Shown piece after piece: positions 9,761 through 18,789 of a DNA stretch of 64,000 bases (positions are counted from its first letter, which is position 1; each line of letters starts with the position of its first letter). The notes under the pieces are model-generated. The model was not told where the DNA came from and ran no database searches. It was given only the letters and a program-made list of their open reading frames with translations. The DNA is from an uncultured Flavobacterium sp. (GTDB lineage: Bacteria > Bacteroidota > Bacteroidia > Flavobacteriales > Flavobacteriaceae): assembly GCF_943913405.1 (NCBI RefSeq), contig NZ_CALTYA010000017.1:1-64000 (forward strand), read 5' to 3'. The position numbers and the translations under genes were made by a program.

Positions 9761-10579
9761 TTATTTAAATGTAACTCCGAATTTTGCAGCGTCAGCTTTA
9801 GCTTGCGGAATCAAAGCTTTTAGGTTGGCAATTCTTGTAGCATTTGAAGGGTGTGTGCTCATGAATTCTGGCGGCGCGCTTCCTCCCGATTGTGCAGCCA
9901 TTCTTTCCCAAAAAGCTACTGAAGCGTCTGGATTATAGCCTGCAATTGCCATTAGAGTAAGGCCAACTTTGTCAGCTTCACTTTCATGGCTTCTGCTAAA
10001 TGGTAATGCAACGCCATATTGTGCTGTTGCGCCATAAGCCTGCATAGCAATTTGTTGCGTTGCTTCACTTTTTCCGCCAGTTGCAGCACCAACTCCTGCA
10101 GCGCCCAATTGTGTCAAAACATCTGCACTCATTCTTTGCTGTCCGTGATTTAGCAAGGCGTGAGCAACTTCGTGTCCCATTACGACAGCCATTCCTGTTT
10201 CGTCTTTTGTTATAGGAAGAATTCCTGTGTAAAAAACAATTTTTCCTCCTGGCATACACCAAGCATTTACCTCTTTGCTGTCTACCAATTTATATTCCCA
10301 TTGATAATCTTTGAGATAACCCTTATATCCATTGGCGTTCAGGTATTTTTCAGCAGCATTTTTAATTTTTGTTCCTACAGTAGTTACTCGCTGCGCATCT
10401 GCAGTTCCGGTAATGACTTTGTTTTCTTTCAAAAAAGTACTGTATTGCTGAAAAGCAGACGGTAAAATTTGAGAATCTGGAACTAAGGCCAAGGTACTTT
10501 TTCCTGTAAAAGGATTTGTAGCACACGAATATATAATTCCAAAAGCAATTATCGGAATTAGTAAATATCTCTTTTTCAT
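9761..10579 (-). CDS. M48 family zinc metalloprotease, lipoprotein
   Basis: The 272-residue cell-envelope protease carries a lipoprotein signal with a lipobox ending IIYSC and then the family string TNPFTGKSTLALV. The zinc motif HEVAHALLNH is near residue 135, and the third ligand is the Glu of HESEADKVGLTLMA. This architecture matches the short M48B/LoiP-like peptidases, which are involved in outer-membrane protein quality control in other bacteria. There are no TPR repeats, so it is not a full BepA. The C-terminal STHPSNATRIANLK is also conserved in the family. Confidence 0.88.
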   Translation of the reverse strand: MKKRYLLIPIIAFGIIYSCATNPFTGKSTLALVPDSQILPSAFQQYSTFLKENKVITGTADAQRVTTVGTKIKNAAEKYLNANGYKGYLKDYQWEYKLVDSKEVNAWCMPGGKIVFYTGILPITKDETGMAVVMGHEVAHALLNHGQQRMSADVLTQLGAAGVGAATGGKSEATQQIAMQAYGATAQYGVALPFSRSHESEADKVGLTLMAIAGYNPDASVAFWERMAAQSGGSAPPEFMSTHPSNATRIANLKALIPQAKADAAKFGVTFK

Positions 10580-10596
10580 AATTTTGTTTTTGTTTT

Positions 10597-10676
10597 TAAA
10601 CGCAAAATTTAAGCTTTCTCAAACTTAGCAAAGCTTAATTTTCCTTTGCTAAGAACTTAGCGAACTTTGCGTTTAA
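10597..10676. repeat. Nested intergenic palindrome
   Basis: Between the M48 and GH31 genes a perfect 10-bp inverted repeat (10624-10633 with 10644-10653) is nested inside a second one. The outer arms, near 10598-10610 and 10663-10675, carry TAAACGCAAA and TTTGCGTTTA. The words CTTAGC and CTTTGCG recur. It may serve as a GH31 terminator or be a dispersed repeat. I cannot tell which from one copy. Confidence 0.55.
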
Positions 10677-10697
10677 ATTCGTTCTTACTCAAATTTA

Positions 10698-13097
10698 CTA
10701 ATTTCCTTTGATATGTATTTCAGTAAAATCCTTTTTTATTGTTAAATTATTGTCAATATCTAAATGCAAATCTTCGATTGCAACGTCTTCATTATCAATT
10801 TGTATGCTTTCAATTTTAAAAGGCAAGCCTAAAAGATTGATTTTAAATTTAGTGTAAGGCGTGCTGAATTTTCCCTCTTTATGTTGTGTCAAAATCAATT
10901 CCTTTTCTTTTCCTGTCATTTTAAAAGTACGAAGGCTGAAACGACCTTTTGTGTAATCATAACCATCTTGGGCGTCTTCGTAAACTACCGAAGTTTCTTT
11001 TCCATTTTTATAATAAACTTCTAAAGTAAGTTCGTCAAATTCTAATTCCCCAACATATTGTTGCACAGGATATTTTGGAATAATTGCTCCTTCTTTTACA
11101 AAAACCGGAATTTCATCATAAGCTGTGTCAACCCAGATTTCCTTTCCTCCAGAAACCAATTCATTTGTCCAGTAATTGTACCAATTTCCTCTTGGAAGAT
11201 ACATTCTTCGGCCTTTTGAATTTGGTTCTAAAATTGGGCAAACTAAAATCTGGTTTCCAAAAATAAACTCGTCGGTTCTATAATGTGTCTGTGAATCTTC
11301 TTGATCATAATAAACTAAAGGCTTCAGCATCGGAATTCCTTCGTCAATATATTGCCAAAACATGGTATATAAATAAGGAAGCAATTGGTATCTCAAATTG
11401 ACGAATTTTCGAGTAATATTTACCACTTCTTCGTCAAAAGCCCAAGGTTCCTGCTCGCCATGATGTCCAGAAGAATGCGTTCTGCAAAACGGATGGAAAA
11501 CGCCTAACTGAATCCATCTTGCGTATAATTCGCCCGTAGGCTGTTCTGCAAAACCGCCAATATCAGAACCTGTAAAGCCCATTCCTGACAATGACATTCT
11601 TTGCATTTGGATATTCGCAACCCAAAGGTGTTCCCAACTTGCCACATTATCTCCAGTCCAAGACGAAGTGTAGCGTTGTGCGCCAGAATAAGCCGATCTC
11701 GTAATAATAAAAGGTCTTTTCGGATAAGAAAAACGCTTCACGCCTTCATAAGTCGCGCGCGCCATCTGTGTTCCATAAATATTGTGCGCTTTTCTGTGAC
11801 TGCACGGATTTCCGTCATAATCATGGCGAACATCTAATGGAAAAGTCTTTGTCGGGACTTCCATGACAGCAGGTTCGTTCATGTCATTCCAAACTCCTTT
11901 TACGCCAATTTCCCCAATCAATTCCTTGAATAATCCAGCCCACCATTCTCTTACAACAGGATTTGTAAAGTCAGGAAAATTACATTCGCCAGGCCAAACT
12001 TTTCCTTTCATGTAAGGTCCGTCGGCTCTTTTGCAGAAATAATCGTTTTCAATTCCTTCTTGATAAACCGAATATTCTTTGTCAATTTTTATTCCAGGAT
12101 CAATGATTACTATAGTTTTAAATCCGTCTTCGGCTAAATCGGCAACCATTTTCTTCGGATCTGGAAAATATTCTTTGTTCCAAGTGAAACAGCGAAATCC
12201 TTCCATGTAATCAATATCCAAATAAATTCCGTCACATGGAATCTGCAATTCTCTAAATTTGCTCGCCACTTCCCTAACCTTGCTTTCTGGATAATAGCTC
12301 CATTTGCACTGGTGGTAGCCTAAAGCCCAAAGCGGAGGCAATTCAGGTTTTCCTGTCAAATCGGTGTAAGCCGTAACCACATCTTGCATATTCGGACCGT
12401 AGAAAAAATAGTAATTCATTTCGCCTCCGTCCGCCCAAAAACTCGTCACATTTCTCCTTTCTTGAGAAAAATCAAAAAAGCTTCTGAACGTATTGTCAAA
12501 AAAAACGCCGTAGGCATTTTTATCTTTCAAACCAATATAAAAAGGTACCGATTTATACAACGGATCTTGGTCTTTTGCAAAAGCATATTGATCAGTCGCC
12601 CAGTTTTCAAGGCGTTTTCCTTTTAAATTCAAGTGTGTTGGCTTATCTCCAAGTCCGTAAAAACTTTCTCCGTCTTTAGAAATCTTGCTCATTTTCACGA
12701 CATTCCCGCCATATTCATAGATTTCTTCCCAGTGGAAACCCAATTCGTCTTCCAGAATCGCATTTCCTTCCAAATCAAAAATCGAGTGGCGCAAATCAGC
12801 TTTATGAACGTGGCATTCGATCTTGTTGGTAATTACGTTATAATAATCTTCTTCTTCCACTACTTCAAACTTGTTGAAACCGCGCGAATGGTTCTCGTCA
12901 ATCGCATACGAAAAGTCATTATTAAAGTAGCCTTTTGTAGTAAATCGAAAGCGAATCAAGCTGTCGCGGAAAACCGTAAGCTTTAAAATCACATTATTTT
13001 CAGCATAAAAACAAACGCTGTCGCCCTCTTTTGTGTAATCGATTATTTTCGAAGGATATAAATCTCCTTTATATTCAAGTTCCGTATTTGTAATCAT
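10698..13097 (-). CDS. Glycoside hydrolase family 31 alpha-glucosidase
   Basis: The 799-residue enzyme is predicted to release glucose from alpha-glucans or alpha-glucosides. An N-terminal beta-sandwich (about 1-240) precedes a TIM barrel with GIYLDIDYMEGFRCFTWN. The nucleophile is the Asp of GVWNDMNEP near residue 402, and the acid/base is the Asp of SSWTGDN near residue 480. C-terminal beta domains follow. There is no signal peptide, so it probably acts in the cytosol on imported or stored glucan. The neighbouring branching-enzyme gene supports this. Substrate specificity within GH31 cannot be assigned from sequence alone. Confidence 0.92.
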   Translation of the reverse strand: MITNTELEYKGDLYPSKIIDYTKEGDSVCFYAENNVILKLTVFRDSLIRFRFTTKGYFNNDFSYAIDENHSRGFNKFEVVEEEDYYNVITNKIECHVHKADLRHSIFDLEGNAILEDELGFHWEEIYEYGGNVVKMSKISKDGESFYGLGDKPTHLNLKGKRLENWATDQYAFAKDQDPLYKSVPFYIGLKDKNAYGVFFDNTFRSFFDFSQERRNVTSFWADGGEMNYYFFYGPNMQDVVTAYTDLTGKPELPPLWALGYHQCKWSYYPESKVREVASKFRELQIPCDGIYLDIDYMEGFRCFTWNKEYFPDPKKMVADLAEDGFKTIVIIDPGIKIDKEYSVYQEGIENDYFCKRADGPYMKGKVWPGECNFPDFTNPVVREWWAGLFKELIGEIGVKGVWNDMNEPAVMEVPTKTFPLDVRHDYDGNPCSHRKAHNIYGTQMARATYEGVKRFSYPKRPFIITRSAYSGAQRYTSSWTGDNVASWEHLWVANIQMQRMSLSGMGFTGSDIGGFAEQPTGELYARWIQLGVFHPFCRTHSSGHHGEQEPWAFDEEVVNITRKFVNLRYQLLPYLYTMFWQYIDEGIPMLKPLVYYDQEDSQTHYRTDEFIFGNQILVCPILEPNSKGRRMYLPRGNWYNYWTNELVSGGKEIWVDTAYDEIPVFVKEGAIIPKYPVQQYVGELEFDELTLEVYYKNGKETSVVYEDAQDGYDYTKGRFSLRTFKMTGKEKELILTQHKEGKFSTPYTKFKINLLGLPFKIESIQIDNEDVAIEDLHLDIDNNLTIKKDFTEIHIKGN

Positions 13098-13274
13098 ATT
13101 TTCTCGTTGTATGGATTATACCAAACTTACAAAGTTGTTAACGTTTTAGCAATTAATTTGCGATATTTTCACGCAAACGATATTGTTGATAACTGTATTC
13201 TTTTTAGCCCTAATTCAATAATTTTTAAAAGTAGATAAGTTTGATTTCAAAAATTCGTGAATTCGTGGCAAATC
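13098..13274. other. Intergenic spacer with an ATTCGTG word repeat
   Basis: There is no gene here. Near 13250-13266 the words ATTCGTG and ATTCGTGG stand in tandem. I associate this word-like repeat with Flavobacterium intergenic regions. No convincing hairpin terminator for glgB's upstream side was seen. Confidence 0.5.
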
Positions 13275-15176
13275 TTATTTTATTCTAAAAACCAAAACCG
13301 CTAGTCCTGCCAAATTCAAAACGCTGGAATATCCTTTTCCATCCCACGGAATTTCATCAATTTGTAAATTATTCTGTTCCAAACCGCTTCCTCCATATTT
13401 TAAATCGTCACTGTTGAAAACTGTTTCTAATTTCCCGAAAGACGGAATTCCAATGCGATAATTTTCTCTGTAAACAGGAGTCAGATTGCAAACCACAACT
13501 AAATTTTCATCTGAATTATTTCCTTTTCGGATATAAGAAATCACAGAATTTTCACTATCGCTATAATTTATCCATTCGAAACCTTCTCCAGAAAATTGCT
13601 TTTCAAATAAAGCTGGCTGATTTTTATATAAAGAATTTAAGTCCGTAATTAAGTTTTTTATTCCGTTGTGGAAATTATACTGCAATAAATGCCAATCCAA
13701 ACTCTGCTGGAAATTCCATTCAGCGCTTTGCCCAAATTCATCGCCCATAAAAAGCAATTTTGTCCCAGGATGCGTGAACATAAAACCATAAAGTAAACGC
13801 AGATTTGCGAATTTCTGCCATTCGTCGCCTGGCATTTTATTTAAAATAGACTGTTTTCCATAAACTACTTCGTCGTGCGATAATGGCAACATAAAATTTT
13901 CTGAAAAAGCATAATTTAAGCTGAAAGTCAAATCATTTTGATGATGTTTTCTATAAATTGGTTCTTTTTTGAAATATTCTAAGGCATCGTTCATCCAACC
14001 CATCATCCACTTCATTCCAAAGCCCAAACCTCCAGCAAATACTGGTCTTGAAACCATTGGAAACGACGTACTTTCTTCAGCAATTGTCTGGATTCCTTCA
14101 AAACTTCCGTAGACTTCTACATTTAATTCTTTCAAGAAACTAATCGTATCTAAATTTTCTCTTCCGCCAAAAATATTTGGCTCCCACTCGCCTTCCTTGC
14201 GCGAATAATCCAGATAAAGCATGGAAGCTACAGCGTCAACTCTAAGTCCGTCGATGTGGTAATTTTGCAACCAGAAAACCGCATTTGAAATCAAAAAAGA
14301 TCGCACTTCATTTCTTCCGTAATTAAAAATCAAGCTCTTCCAATCAGGATGATAGCCTTTTCTAATGTCTGGATGTTCATATAAATGCGTGCCATCAAAA
14401 AAGCCCAAGCCATGTTCATCACTAGGAAAATGTGATGGAACCCAATCTAAAATCACACCGATTCCCGCTAGGTGAAAAGCATCAACCAAAGCCATAAAAT
14501 CTTCAGGTTTGCCAAAACGCGAAGTTGGCGCAAAATAACCGACCAATTGATAACCCCAAGAAGGTTCATAGGGATATTCCATGATCGGCATCAATTCGAC
14601 GTGGGTAAATCCTGTTTCTTTTACATAATTCACCAATTCATCAGCCAATTCTACATAAGTCAGCGAACGATTTTCTTCAATTTTTTTCCGCCATGAACCC
14701 AAATGCACTTCGTAAACGGAATAAGGCTTGTCCAATCCGTTAAAATCTTTTCGGTTTTGCATCCAGTTTTCATCCTGCCAATTGTGCTGTAAATCCCAAA
14801 CTACTGAAGCTGTATTTGGAGGCGTTTCACAATAAAAAGCAAACGGATCTGCCTTTTCTGTTTTGATATCGCTGTTGTGGGAATGGATTTTATATTTGTA
14901 TTTGCTTCCTTTGTCAATTCCTGGAATGAAACCTTCCCAGACTCCAGATCCGTCCCAACGGACGTTTAGATCGTGCTCGCCTTCTGTCCAATAATTGAAA
15001 TCTCCAACCACAGAAACTGCTTTTGCTGATGGCGCCCAAACGGCAAAATAGGTCCCTTTTTGTCCGTCAACTTCTGCCAAATGTGCGCCTAATTTTTCAT
15101 AGAGACGGAAATGCTTTCCTGCCTTGAAGAGATTGATATCAAAATCGGTAAAGAGCGAATATGGAATTGTTTTCAT
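13275..15176 (-). CDS. glgB: 1,4-alpha-glucan branching enzyme
   Basis: GlgB transfers alpha-1,4-glucan chains to 6-hydroxyls, making branches in glycogen. The 633-residue protein has an N-terminal CBM48 domain (GTYFAVWAPSAKAVSVVGDFN) and a GH13 barrel. The catalytic residues are the Asp of GLRVDAVAS near 310, the Glu of IAEES near 366 and the Asp of LSHDEV near 434. A C-terminal all-beta domain ends with AVLVFRIK. Its start overlaps the stop of the upstream 194-residue gene by 4 nt (ATGA), so the two are translationally coupled. The rest of a glycogen operon is not in the window. Confidence 0.95.
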   Translation of the reverse strand: MKTIPYSLFTDFDINLFKAGKHFRLYEKLGAHLAEVDGQKGTYFAVWAPSAKAVSVVGDFNYWTEGEHDLNVRWDGSGVWEGFIPGIDKGSKYKYKIHSHNSDIKTEKADPFAFYCETPPNTASVVWDLQHNWQDENWMQNRKDFNGLDKPYSVYEVHLGSWRKKIEENRSLTYVELADELVNYVKETGFTHVELMPIMEYPYEPSWGYQLVGYFAPTSRFGKPEDFMALVDAFHLAGIGVILDWVPSHFPSDEHGLGFFDGTHLYEHPDIRKGYHPDWKSLIFNYGRNEVRSFLISNAVFWLQNYHIDGLRVDAVASMLYLDYSRKEGEWEPNIFGGRENLDTISFLKELNVEVYGSFEGIQTIAEESTSFPMVSRPVFAGGLGFGMKWMMGWMNDALEYFKKEPIYRKHHQNDLTFSLNYAFSENFMLPLSHDEVVYGKQSILNKMPGDEWQKFANLRLLYGFMFTHPGTKLLFMGDEFGQSAEWNFQQSLDWHLLQYNFHNGIKNLITDLNSLYKNQPALFEKQFSGEGFEWINYSDSENSVISYIRKGNNSDENLVVVCNLTPVYRENYRIGIPSFGKLETVFNSDDLKYGGSGLEQNNLQIDEIPWDGKGYSSVLNLAGLAVLVFRIK

Positions 15177-15757
15177 AGTTGTTTTTTTGTCCAGCTTAAT
15201 TGTCTCATACGCAAACCAGCTTCGCTGTCTGCTATTAAATCTTGAAAGCGCTTGTTTCTTGTGGCTTCCAACTTTGCCGTCATTATATAATGTAAAGCTA
15301 GTTTCTTGTAACCTGCTGGTTGCTGATTAAAGAATTCCCAAGCTTTTTTGTTGGCTTTGAATTGGTCTTCAAAATCTTCGCCTAATTTTTGCTCTTCGTT
15401 TTCAAAGGCATAAACACCTGATTTGTGTTCTTTTCTTTTATTGAAAGCTTCGATTCCGATTGAAAGCATTAATCCTCTGTCTGTCAATTCTTCTATCTTT
15501 TTTATATTGACGTTGCTCCAGATGCTGTTTGGCTTTCTGGGCGTAAATCTGATTTGATAGCTTTCTTTGTCTATTGATTTTCTTACGCTGTCGATCCAGC
15601 CGAAACATAAGGCTTGGTCAACTGACTCAGACCAAGATACGGTTTCTTTTCCAGTTCCTTTTTTATAATAGCCTAAAATCAGTTCTGGTTCTGAAAGATG
15701 ATTTTTCTCGAACCATTTTCTGAGTTCTGATTGATTTTTGAAGAATATTGGTTTCAT
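15173..15757 (-). CDS. YdeI/OmpD-associated family protein
   Basis: This 194-residue cytosolic protein belongs to the YdeI/OmpD-associated family. Recognisable segments are ELILGYYKKGTGKETVSWSESVDQALCFGWIDS, RFTPRKPNSIWSNVN and, at the C-terminus, an OmdA-like helical region (LALHYIMTAKLEATRNKRF). Family members have been linked to antimicrobial-peptide or bacteriocin resistance, but no biochemical role is established. Its last 4 nt overlap the glgB start, an association whose meaning is unclear. A short AT-rich spacer separates it from the divergent hydrolase operon. Confidence 0.8.
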   Translation of the reverse strand: MKPIFFKNQSELRKWFEKNHLSEPELILGYYKKGTGKETVSWSESVDQALCFGWIDSVRKSIDKESYQIRFTPRKPNSIWSNVNIKKIEELTDRGLMLSIGIEAFNKRKEHKSGVYAFENEEQKLGEDFEDQFKANKKAWEFFNQQPAGYKKLALHYIMTAKLEATRNKRFQDLIADSEAGLRMRQLSWTKKQL

Positions 15758-15867
15758 GATTTTTTTACTGAGCGCTATACTTAAAAAATGATTTTTATGT
15801 TTAATTTATGATTCTTAAATTTAATAAAATTTAGCATAAGTAATAACTTGCAGAAAAATTTAGTGAT

Positions 15868-16725
15868 ATGTCAGAAAAAAGTCCACAGCATCAGCAATCC
15901 TTGAAGATTCCAAAATCAATTTTGATTACAGCTAAGATATTAGAACTGACATCCTCGAAATTAGCAATGAAATTTGCTTCAAAATTGTTCACGAGTCCGA
16001 TGAAATATAAGATTCCGAAGCGTGAAATTGAAATGGATAAAAATTCTGTTCAGGAAAGTTTTGTTTTGGAAAGCGGAAAAGAAATCGTGGTTTACAATTA
16101 TGGACAAGGCGAAAAAAAAGTGCTTTTAGTTCACGGCTGGTCTGGCAGAGGAACGCAACTGGTAAAAATTGCGGATGAAATGCTACAAATGGGCTATTCA
16201 ACGATTAGTTTTGACGCTCCGGGTCATGGAAAAGCTTCTGGAAAAACGAGCAATATGACCGAATTTATTGCGGCAATTTTAGAACTGCAAGAGAAATTCG
16301 GAGCTTTTGAATTTGCAATCGGACATTCTTTGGGCGGCATGTCAATCTTGAATTCAATCAAAAGAGGATTGAAAATCAAGAAAGCGGTAATCGTTGGAAG
16401 CGGTGATATTGTGGAAGATATTATGGATGATTTTATAGAAAAATTGGGCATGAATATTGCCATAAGCAAGAAGATGAAAGCTAGTTTTGAGAAGAAGATT
16501 GGCGAAACTATGGACAGCTATTCTGCGTATATAGCTGCGAGGGAAGTTCAGATTCCAGTTTTAATAATTCACGATAATGACGATGCTGATGTTCCGGTAA
16601 AAGCGGCACATCACATTCACGAAAATCTTAAAAACAGTGAATTAATGATTACCAACGGATTAGGACACCGAAAAATCTTGGGAGATGCTAAAGTCATCAA
16701 AAAAATTGTTGCATTTTTAAATTAA
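15868..16725 (+). CDS. Alpha/beta hydrolase
   Basis: The 285-residue cytosolic enzyme has the alpha/beta-hydrolase fold. The oxyanion segment is VHGWSGRG, and the nucleophile elbow GHSLGG (near residue 153) provides the catalytic Ser. The acid is probably the Asp in IIHDNDDADVP and the His lies in GLGHRKIL. The substrate is unknown. It heads a compact plus-strand cluster with two msrB genes and an endonuclease III gene (gaps of 4, 3 and 9 nt), so a role in stress repair is possible but inferred only from position. Confidence 0.82.
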   Translation: MSEKSPQHQQSLKIPKSILITAKILELTSSKLAMKFASKLFTSPMKYKIPKREIEMDKNSVQESFVLESGKEIVVYNYGQGEKKVLLVHGWSGRGTQLVKIADEMLQMGYSTISFDAPGHGKASGKTSNMTEFIAAILELQEKFGAFEFAIGHSLGGMSILNSIKRGLKIKKAVIVGSGDIVEDIMDDFIEKLGMNIAISKKMKASFEKKIGETMDSYSAYIAAREVQIPVLIIHDNDDADVPVKAAHHIHENLKNSELMITNGLGHRKILGDAKVIKKIVAFLN

Positions 16726-16729
16726 AAAC

Positions 16730-17221
16730 ATGAAAAATATCCTCGTAATTTTGGTTGCCATTTTCACTTTCACTTCTTGCCAAAGCCAAGAAAAAAAGGA
16801 AGTTTCGAGAAAGCAACCCACGACTAAAATTCAAAAAACAGATGTTGAATGGAAAAAAGAACTGACGCCACAGCAATATGAAGTACTTCGTAATAAAGGC
16901 ACCGAAAGAGCTTTTACAGGTGAATATTATGATCATTTTGAAAAAGGAGATTATGTTTGCGCAGCTTGCGGAAATGTAATTTTTCATTCGAACATGAAAT
17001 TTCATTCTGATTGCGGTTGGCCGTCATTTGACCAAGCGATTAAAGGTTCTGTGATTTATAAGGAAGATAATACTTTTGGAATGACTCGAACAGAAGTCAT
17101 GTGCGCAAAATGTGGCGGGCATTTGGGTCACGTTTTTGACGATGGACCCAAGGAAACTACCGGAAAAAGATTCTGTACTAATTCTGTTTCGATTAAATTT
17201 GTTCCAGCTAAAAAATCATAA
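16730..17221 (+). CDS. msrB: Peptide-methionine (R)-S-oxide reductase, lipoprotein form
   Basis: MsrB reduces the R-form of methionine sulfoxide in proteins. The 163-residue product starts with a lipoprotein signal ending in the lipobox FTSC, so it should act on the periplasmic side of a membrane. The zinc site is formed by CAAC and CAKC. The substrate segment is CGWPSFDQ, and GHLGHVFDDGP precedes the catalytic Cys in RFCTNS near residue 149. A second MsrB without a signal follows after 3 nt. The envelope copy probably depends on a periplasmic thiol donor. A DsbD-like reductase is encoded at 53538-55487. Confidence 0.93.
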   Translation: MKNILVILVAIFTFTSCQSQEKKEVSRKQPTTKIQKTDVEWKKELTPQQYEVLRNKGTERAFTGEYYDHFEKGDYVCAACGNVIFHSNMKFHSDCGWPSFDQAIKGSVIYKEDNTFGMTRTEVMCAKCGGHLGHVFDDGPKETTGKRFCTNSVSIKFVPAKKS

Positions 17222-17224
17222 ACT

Positions 17225-17614
17225 ATGAAATATCCAATAAATAAAACTGAAGAAGAGTGGAAAGCCGAACTGGGCTTGGAACGCTATAAAATTTTAAGAC
17301 AAAAAGGAACAGAGTTCCCGCATTCTGGGAAATACAATCTGACTTTTGATAAAGGAACTTACTGCTGTGGTGCTTGTGGAGAGCCGTTATTTAATAGCGA
17401 TTCTAAATTTGACGCGCATTGTGGCTGGCCTTCGTTTGACGAATCGATTCCAGGAAAAGTGGAATATATTAAGGACAGTTCGCATGGGATGGTTCGCACG
17501 GAGATTTTATGCGCGAATTGTGGCAGTCATTTAGGCCACGTTTTTGATGACGGTCCGACAAAAACAGGACAGCGTTATTGCGTAAATTCTCTTTCTGTAG
17601 ATTTTAAAGAGTAA
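17225..17614 (+). CDS. msrB: Peptide-methionine (R)-S-oxide reductase, cytosolic form
   Basis: This 129-residue MsrB lacks a signal peptide, so it is the cytosolic partner of the lipoprotein MsrB just upstream. It keeps both zinc CxxC pairs (CGAC and CANC), the CGWPSFDESIPG segment, HLGHVFDDGP and the catalytic Cys in RYCVNS near residue 119. The two copies are clearly different in sequence, so they are not a recent duplication. They form part of an operon with the endonuclease III gene. Confidence 0.94.
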   Translation: MKYPINKTEEEWKAELGLERYKILRQKGTEFPHSGKYNLTFDKGTYCCGACGEPLFNSDSKFDAHCGWPSFDESIPGKVEYIKDSSHGMVRTEILCANCGSHLGHVFDDGPTKTGQRYCVNSLSVDFKE

Positions 17615-17623
17615 ATATCTGTC

Positions 17624-18277
17624 GTGATGGATTTATTCAATGAAGGCACTGATTGGGCGAAAGCCTTAAAACCGTTGATTGCAAAATATAAAGATAAAAA
17701 ACATCCTTTGGATTATCAGAATCTTTATCAATTGCTAGTAATGGTGGTGCTTTCTGCGCAAGACAGCGACGCTCATATCAATAAGATTGCTCCAAAGTTA
17801 TTTGCGGAATTTCCAGATATGAAATCTTTGGCGAAAGCTGATGAAGATTCTTTGTTGCCGTTTGTTGCCGAAGTGCGTTTTCACGTAAATAAGATGAAAT
17901 GGCTTTTGGAAATTGCTGGAATAGTTAAGGAGGATAAGAATATTCCATTGACTATAAAGGAATTGACAGCCTTGAAAGGAATCGGCAGAAAATCGGCAAA
18001 TGTCATTATGCGCGAAGCAGAAGTCAAAGCCGAAGGAATCATGGCCGATTTGCATGTTGTTCGCGTTGTACCCAGATTAGGAATTTCAAAAGCCAAAGAA
18101 GCTGACAAAATAGAAAAAGACATGATGGCGGTTTTGCCACAATCAATGTGGTCAGAAGTAGGTTTGGCAATATCATCTTTGGGAAGAGAAATTTGCCGAC
18201 CGACAAATCCAAAGCATGAAGAGTGTATGCTGAGCAATGTTTGCGAGTATTGCAAAAAAACAAAAGGCGACTGTTAA
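17624..18277 (+). CDS. nth: Endonuclease III family DNA glycosylase
   Basis: The 217-residue protein is a HhH-GPD DNA glycosylase/AP lyase of base excision repair. The helix-hairpin-helix LKGIGRKSANVI contains the catalytic Lys, and the Asp of MADLHVVRVV matches the second catalytic residue. The C-terminal iron-sulfur region is unusual. The four cysteines are spaced Cys-X9-Cys-X5-Cys-X2-Cys rather than the Cys-X6-Cys-X2-Cys-X5-Cys of E. coli Nth. Its stop codon lies in the loop of the following terminator hairpin. It may be an Nth variant of different lesion preference. Confidence 0.85.
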   Translation: MMDLFNEGTDWAKALKPLIAKYKDKKHPLDYQNLYQLLVMVVLSAQDSDAHINKIAPKLFAEFPDMKSLAKADEDSLLPFVAEVRFHVNKMKWLLEIAGIVKEDKNIPLTIKELTALKGIGRKSANVIMREAEVKAEGIMADLHVVRVVPRLGISKAKEADKIEKDMMAVLPQSMWSEVGLAISSLGREICRPTNPKHEECMLSNVCEYCKKTKGDC

Positions 18278-18290
18278 GGTCGCCTTTTTG
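18262..18290. terminator. Bidirectional terminator between nth and a convergent gene
   Basis: A 10-bp stem (18262-18271 with 18279-18288) is followed by a short T-run. The 7-nt loop contains the TAA stop of nth. The opposite strand serves the convergent gene that stops at 18291. Confidence 0.85.
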
Positions 18291-18593
18291 TTATAATATT
18301 TTTACTAATTCTCCTGTCGAAGTAAAGATTGCGGTCAATATTCCATTGTCTTTTTTGAGAACTAATTTGTATTCTCCGTCAGAAGAAACGGCTGCTTCGC
18401 TGACTTGATAATCGCCATATTTTGCTTTTAAATTTATCAAAGCTTCTTTGTTGACTTGATCTGGCGAGATTTTTTTATATTCTTTCTCTTGTTCTAGAAT
18501 CTGTTTTTGTGCTGTATTTGATGCTATTTGTTTAGCAAAATTTGGCGTGCTGATTCCCAAGATGAAAACGGATAGATAAAATAACTTTTTCAT
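18291..18593 (-). CDS. Small secreted protein of unknown function
   Basis: The 100-residue product has a Sec signal (MKKLFYLSVFILGISTPNFA). A charged region (QKQILEQEKEYKKI) and a C-terminal beta-type segment YKLVLKKDNGILTAIFTSTGELVKIL follow. I do not recognise a family. Codon use and an upstream AT-rich spacer look normal. It is convergent with the nth operon and shares its terminator. Confidence 0.7.
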   Translation of the reverse strand: MKKLFYLSVFILGISTPNFAKQIASNTAQKQILEQEKEYKKISPDQVNKEALINLKAKYGDYQVSEAAVSSDGEYKLVLKKDNGILTAIFTSTGELVKIL

Positions 18594-18789
18594 AATTGAT
18601 TCTTTTTGTGTTGCAATACTTAAAGTTAAGGTATTCCTATTTTGGAGAAAAGAATTTTAATGAAAATTTGGGAGTAGTTATTTAGTTTACAGAAGTTGAT
18701 TATGTGATTGCTTCTTTCCTCGCAATGATATTGAGTTTGCTATTTCTACAAAGTTTATCGCCAATATTGGTCCTGGCGTTAAAAAAATG

